Positions 7,277 through 10,851 of a stretch of DNA of 10,851 nt are shown piece by piece. Under the pieces are notes generated by a model that searched no databases, was not told the origin of the DNA, and saw only the letters and a program-made list of their open reading frames with translations. A program made the position numbers and the translations under genes. This DNA is from Patescibacteria group bacterium (lineage in GTDB: Bacteria; Patescibacteriota; Minisyncoccia; UBA6257; HR35): the NCBI GenBank assembly GCA_025060085.1, contig JANXCM010000016.1:1-10851 (forward strand), read 5' to 3'. Numbering within the stretch: the first letter of the stretch is position 1; each line of letters opens with the position of its first letter.

Positions 7277-8188
7277 ATGGAAGGTTTAATTTTATTTAAT
7301 AAGCCTCGAGGATATTATTCTCGAGAAATAGTAGATTATTTTAAAAGGTTAACTCATCAAAAAGTTGGTCATGGAGGAACACTTGATAAATTGGCCCAAG
7401 GATTATTAATAATTGGTATAGGAAATCATACTAAATATCTGAATTACTTTTTGAAAAAAACAACTAAAGTTTATTTAACAGAAATAAAATTTGGTTATTT
7501 TTCTGAAACTTATGATAGAGAAAATGAATTAGAAAAATTTGAATGTTTAGATATAAATGTAGAGCTAATTAAAAAAAATCTTGATTTCTTTATGGGTAAA
7601 ATTTTACAAAAACCACCAATATACTCTGCTATAAAAATTAATGGAATTCCAGCTTATAAATTGGCAAGAAAAAAGATAGATTTTGAAATTAAACCTCGTT
7701 ATGTTTTTCTTTATGATTATCAAATTTTATCCTTTAGTCAAGAAGAAAATTTGTTATTGATAAGAATTAAAGTTAGTTCTGGTTTTTATGTTCGAAGCTT
7801 GGTAAAAGATTTAAGTGATAGTTTAAAATGTCCAGCAGTTTTATGGAATTTATTGAGGGAAAAAATAAATAAATTTATTTTTAAAAAAGCATTAAGTTTT
7901 GAAGATTTTGATAAGGATTTTTTTGAATTAAAAATTTATGTTTCTGGTCGAGTTCAAGGAGTAGGTTATCGTTATTTTTGCCAGCGGGAGGCAAAAAAGA
8001 ATAATCTTTATGGTTATGCAAAAAATTTAATTGATGGAAGAGTAAGGATTATAGTTCAAGGTTGTCTTAGTGGTTTAAATGATTTTTATCAAAAATTACT
8101 TCAAGGACCGATATTAGCCAAAGTGGAAAAAATAATTTTGATTTGGCAAAAACCAATTAAAATTTATAAAAATTTTGAAATAATTTAA
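7277..8188 (+). CDS. truB: Fusion: tRNA pseudouridine-55 synthase TruB + acylphosphatase domain
   Basis: The first 213 or so residues are the TruB catalytic domain, which makes pseudouridine 55 in the tRNA T-loop: GLILFNKPRGYYS, KVGHGGTLDKLAQG with catalytic Asp37, KVYLTEIKFG (Tyr66), QKPPIYSAIKINGIPAYKLAR, and SSGFYVRSLVKDL (Arg173). Residues about 217-303 are a full acylphosphatase: ELKIYVSGRVQGVGYRYF with catalytic Arg232, YGYAKNLIDGRVRIIVQG with catalytic Asn250 (18 residues after the Arg, as in known acylphosphatases), and LLQGPILAKVEKI. There is no stop codon, no ATG and no frame change between the two, so it is one chain of 303 residues. Acylphosphatase takes the place of the C-terminal RNA-binding (PUA or TruB_C) domain usual in bacterial TruB. 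Acylphosphatases cleave acyl phosphates such as carbamoyl phosphate; why one is joined to TruB is unknown. Stop and start abut both neighbours. Confidence 0.93.
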   Translation: MEGLILFNKPRGYYSREIVDYFKRLTHQKVGHGGTLDKLAQGLLIIGIGNHTKYLNYFLKKTTKVYLTEIKFGYFSETYDRENELEKFECLDINVELIKKNLDFFMGKILQKPPIYSAIKINGIPAYKLARKKIDFEIKPRYVFLYDYQILSFSQEENLLLIRIKVSSGFYVRSLVKDLSDSLKCPAVLWNLLREKINKFIFKKALSFEDFDKDFFELKIYVSGRVQGVGYRYFCQREAKKNNLYGYAKNLIDGRVRIIVQGCLSGLNDFYQKLLQGPILAKVEKIILIWQKPIKIYKNFEII

Positions 8189-9433
8189 ATGGATTTCTTA
8201 TTTGAAAATTTAACAACTAAGCAAACTGTTTTGAAGAATACTTTTTGGTTATATTTGGGAAATTTTTCTTCACGGATTTTTAAATTACTCATAATAATAC
8301 TAGCAGCTCGCTATTTAGGTCCTGAAGGTTATGGTCAATTTGCTTATATTCTTTCTATTGTAGGATTTTTCTTTATTTTTGTCGATTGGGGTAGCAGCTT
8401 TCTTTTTATTAGAGAATATCAAAATATTGAAAATAAAATTAACTTATTGAATAACTATTACAGTTTTCGAATGCTTTTATTAGCTATTTCTTTAATATCT
8501 ATATTTTTAGGTTTTTTTATTTTTAAAGATTTATATTCTCAATTATTATTTTTAATAATATATATTTTTAGTTTTACTGGTCAAATAAAAAATATTTTTA
8601 CTGTTGTCTTTAATGCGATAAAAAAAATGCAATATGATGGTTTATCGATTTTGATTGAATCTTTTTTTATTTTTATATTTACTATTTTTTTAGTTAAAAG
8701 TTTTCGTGAACCAATTTATCTTTCTATTTCTTATTTTATGGGCATATTAATTTCCACTATTTACGTTTTAATAATAATTAACAAAATTTTCCCTTTAAAA
8801 AATTTTAAATTTTCATCAGATAAATTTAAATATTTTTTAATCAATGGTACACCATTATTATTTTTTGGAATTTTAGGTTTTATCTTTTTCTCCACGGATC
8901 ATATTATTTTAGGAAAATTAAGGGGTTACGAAGAATTAGGTTATTATAGTGTAGCAAGTAAAGTAATTCTAAATTTTAATTTAATTATCAGTTTCTTTTT
9001 AGGAGCACTTTTGCCTCACCTGGCAGAATTTAAAAATGATTTTGAAAGAATAAAAAAAATTTTAAATAAAGTATTTTTAACTAATTTCTTTGTATATTTA
9101 GGTTTAATTCTTATAGCTTTTATTTTGTCTCAATCTCTTTTGAACTTCTTTTTAGGCAGTAAATACGAAGCATCAATTGGAATTTTTAAATTTCTTCTAT
9201 TTTATACTCTTTTACTTTCATTTATTTCAATTTTAGACAATATTTTGTTTATCTATAATTACCAATGGCAAAACTTTTTTATCACCTTAATATGTGCTGT
9301 GTTGAATTTAATTCTTAATTTAATTTTAATTCCCTATCAAGGAATGTATGGGGCAGCTTTAGCTACCTATTTCAGCCAAACTCTAAACTTAATTCTTTCC
9401 TATTATTTAGTTAAGAAAATACTAAAAATTTAA
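8189..9433 (+). CDS. Polysaccharide / oligosaccharide-lipid flippase (Wzx/MATE-like, MOP superfamily)
   Basis: This 414-residue integral membrane protein has about 12 hydrophobic segments across its length. The N-terminus has the hallmark of polysaccharide biosynthesis flippases: LKNTFWLYLGNFSSRIFKLL then AARYLGPEGYGQFAY (residues about 40-54). Later FFSTDHIILGKLRGYEELGYYSVASKV (about 230-256) matches the second conserved block at the start of the C-terminal half, and YQGMYGAALATYFSQ (about 384-398) the last one. Such proteins move lipid-linked glycan units across the cytoplasmic membrane. No glycosyltransferase or polymerase is nearby, so the cargo (envelope glycan, teichoic-like polymer or glycoprotein glycan) cannot be told. 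The ATG follows the truB TAA with no gap and there is no SD, suggesting translational coupling. Confidence 0.9.
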   Translation: MDFLFENLTTKQTVLKNTFWLYLGNFSSRIFKLLIIILAARYLGPEGYGQFAYILSIVGFFFIFVDWGSSFLFIREYQNIENKINLLNNYYSFRMLLLAISLISIFLGFFIFKDLYSQLLFLIIYIFSFTGQIKNIFTVVFNAIKKMQYDGLSILIESFFIFIFTIFLVKSFREPIYLSISYFMGILISTIYVLIIINKIFPLKNFKFSSDKFKYFLINGTPLLFFGILGFIFFSTDHIILGKLRGYEELGYYSVASKVILNFNLIISFFLGALLPHLAEFKNDFERIKKILNKVFLTNFFVYLGLILIAFILSQSLLNFFLGSKYEASIGIFKFLLFYTLLLSFISILDNILFIYNYQWQNFFITLICAVLNLILNLILIPYQGMYGAALATYFSQTLNLILSYYLVKKILKI

Positions 9434-9437
9434 TAAT

Positions 9438-9620
9438 CTATCGGTTAATAAAAATAATTTTTAAAAGAAAAAAATCAAAAACCCAGTAAATAATCAAAAA
9501 AAGAGCAGAGAAAAGAAGAATATTAATTGTTAATATTAAAGTTTCTTTCCAGGTTAACCAATTAACTTTTTTTAACTCACCAAAAGATTCTTTTAAGTAA
9601 ATAATTATTTTATTACTCAT
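9438..9620 (-). CDS. secE: Protein translocase subunit SecE
   Basis: SecE is the small clamp subunit of the SecYEG channel. The 60 residues include the amphipathic segment IIYLKESFGELKKVNWLTWKET, matching the family signature ElkKVtWPtrkE, then one transmembrane helix (about residues 25-50). The Pro that normally follows the Trp is Leu. The single-helix length is normal for most bacteria. It lies 3 nt (AAA) behind the clpB stop in the same frame with no SD, so it is probably translated by coupling. secE normally precedes nusG and ribosomal protein genes; here it is the last gene before a converging flippase gene, with 4 bp between stops. Confidence 0.88.
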   Translation of the reverse strand: MSNKIIIYLKESFGELKKVNWLTWKETLILTINILLFSALFLIIYWVFDFFLLKIIFINR

Positions 9621-9623
9621 TTT

Positions 9624-10851
9624 TTAATTAGCATAACTAATTTCTAATTCCTTATTAGCTTTCAACTTTAATAATAATTTCTGACCTTGTTTAATTTTAC
9701 TTTTAATAATTTTTTCTGCTAAAGGATTAAGAATAAATCTTTGAATAGCTCGTTGTAATGGTCTTGCTCCATATTCAGGATCGAAACCTTTATCAATTAG
9801 ATAATTTTTTACTTCGTTACTGAAATCAATTTTAATTCCTTTTTTAATTAAAATATTTTTTACTCTTTCTAATTGAATATCTACTATTTTTTGAAGATCC
9901 TCTTTATCTAATGGTCGAAAGATGATTATTTCATCAATTCTATTAATAAATTCAGGTTTAAAGAAATCCTTTAATGATTTTAAAACTTGTTCTTTACTAT
10001 TTTCAGTCTCTTCTTTTATATTTTTATCGAAACCAATTGAACCTATTTTTCTAAAGTAATAACTTCCAATATTTGAAGTCATAATGATAATGGTATTTCT
10101 AAAATTAACTGTAAAACCCTTACTATCTGTTAATCGCCCATCATCTAAAATTTGAAGAAGTAAATTAAATACTTCAGGATGAGCTTTTTCTATTTCATCA
10201 AATAATATCAAACTATAAGGTCTTCGTTTAACCATTTCTGTTAATTGACCACCCTCTTCATAACCAACATATCCTGGTGGAGAACCAATCAATTTTGCTA
10301 CTGAATGAGGTTCCATGTATTCTGACATATCAAATCTAATCATTGCTTTTTCATCATTAAACATAAATTCAGCCAAAGCTCGAGCAGTTTCAGTTTTTCC
10401 TACTCCTGTTGGTCCTAAGAAAATAAAAGAAGCAATAGGTTTTTTTTCATCAGACAAACCTGCTCTTGCTCTACGAATAGCATTAGCTACGGCACTAATA
10501 GCTTCATCTTGACCAATAACTCTTTGTTTTAAAATTTCTTCAGCATTTAATAATTTTTTCGCTTCATCCTCTAAAATTTTATGAACAGGAATTCCTGTCC
10601 ATCGAGCAACTATTTGAGCAATGACTTCTTCTGTTACTTCTTCTTTAATAAATTTTAACTTACTTTTCTTAATACCTTCTTCAATCTCTGAAATTTCTTT
10701 TTTAATAGTTGGTATTTCTCCATAAATAATTTCAGCTACTCTAGAAAGGTTGCCCATCGTTTCTTGTTCTTCAATTTCTTTTTGAAGATCTTCTAATTTC
10801 TTTTTTAAATGATTATATCTTTCTTTGATAGCTTTTTCATGATTCCATTCG
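9624..10851 (-). CDS. clpB: ClpB disaggregase (3' part; 5' end outside window)
   Basis: ClpB is the AAA+ hexamer that pulls proteins out of aggregates together with DnaK. The frame is open to the window edge; about 408 C-terminal residues are visible, and the ATG at 10757 is internal. The end of the coiled-coil M domain shows ClpB character (EWNHEKAIKERY, then AEIIYGEIP). Next come VARWTGIPVHKI, the second AAA+ domain with Walker A GPTGVGKT (10392-10415), pore loop GYVGYEEGGQLTE, Walker B LILFDEIEKAH (about 10180-10212), sensor 1 TSNIGS, arginine finger FINRIDEI and sensor 2 YGARPLQRAIQ. The segment after sensor 1 contains SIGFDK with Ile-Gly-Phe at 10029-10037, which resembles the ClpP-binding loop of ClpC/ClpA rather than ordinary ClpB. 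The linker and the NPLAEKII end favour ClpB. secE follows directly. Confidence 0.92.
   Translation of the reverse strand, partial: EWNHEKAIKERYNHLKKKLEDLQKEIEEQETMGNLSRVAEIIYGEIPTIKKEISEIEEGIKKSKLKFIKEEVTEEVIAQIVARWTGIPVHKILEDEAKKLLNAEEILKQRVIGQDEAISAVANAIRRARAGLSDEKKPIASFIFLGPTGVGKTETARALAEFMFNDEKAMIRFDMSEYMEPHSVAKLIGSPPGYVGYEEGGQLTEMVKRRPYSLILFDEIEKAHPEVFNLLLQILDDGRLTDSKGFTVNFRNTIIIMTSNIGSYYFRKIGSIGFDKNIKEETENSKEQVLKSLKDFFKPEFINRIDEIIIFRPLDKEDLQKIVDIQLERVKNILIKKGIKIDFSNEVKNYLIDKGFDPEYGARPLQRAIQRFILNPLAEKIIKSKIKQGQKLLLKLKANKELEISYAN

Noticed and set aside
7265..7285. Recoded TGA joining nrnA and truB into one protein (code 4 or 25)
   Set aside because: The two frames are continuous across this TGA, but no other gene here has an in-frame TGA, and nrnA and truB both begin and end at normal family boundaries. 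A standard stop is the simpler reading.
9431..9440. Bidirectional terminator between the converging flippase and secE genes
   Set aside because: The gap is only 4 bp, and no stem-loop with a T-run was seen around it; the transcripts may overlap or end by another mechanism.
10315..10512. 65-codon open frame on the plus strand
   Set aside because: It lies antisense within the second AAA+ domain of clpB, opposite Walker A; a shadow of the conserved gene.
9624..10851. ClpC rather than ClpB
   Set aside because: The IGF loop suggested ClpC, but the visible linker (AEIIYGEIP preceded by a coiled coil starting EWNHEK) and the NPLAEKII end are ClpB-like. The full gene would settle it.

Overview
The window is a gene-dense, AT-rich stretch of bacterial chromosome made almost entirely of housekeeping genes, plus a few poorly described cell-envelope proteins. 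Several traits fit a small-genome lineage such as Patescibacteria (CPR): low GC content, very short or zero intergenic gaps, start codons mostly without a Shine-Dalgarno sequence, compact versions of SecA and SecE, and a GroEL without the GGM tail. That placement is an inference; there is no rRNA or ribosomal protein here to test it. The standard code applies: TGA occurs only as a stop, once.

Layout, plus strand: the 3' part of secA (bases 1-1534); a secreted 487-aa protein with Ig/fibronectin-like domains (1691-3154); groES-groEL (3299-5279) behind a strong sigma70-type promoter and a leader rich in inverted repeats; an orphan membrane-anchored protein resembling ZnuA/TroA metal-binding proteins (5361-6224); and a tightly packed set, nrnA-like DHH phosphoesterase, truB and a polysaccharide flippase (6320-9433), behind its own promoter. 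Minus strand, converging on the flippase with only 4 bp between stop codons: the 3' part of clpB followed 3 nt later by secE.

Functional themes: protein export (SecA, SecE and two exported or anchored proteins), protein folding and disaggregation (GroES/GroEL, ClpB), nucleotide and RNA metabolism (NrnA, TruB) and envelope glycan export (flippase). No mobile element, CRISPR array, tRNA or rRNA was seen.

The most unusual gene is truB. The pseudouridine synthase catalytic domain runs without a break into a complete acylphosphatase domain, with both active sites intact, where a C-terminal RNA-binding domain would normally sit. The second notable feature is the groES leader: a perfect 13-bp inverted repeat with a 9-nt spacer, which copies the layout of the CIRCE heat-shock operator but not its sequence. 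Further points of interest are a metal-binding-protein relative that has lost most of its metal ligands, a ClpB with an IGF tripeptide like the ClpP-binding loop of ClpA/C/X, and secE placed behind clpB rather than next to nusG.
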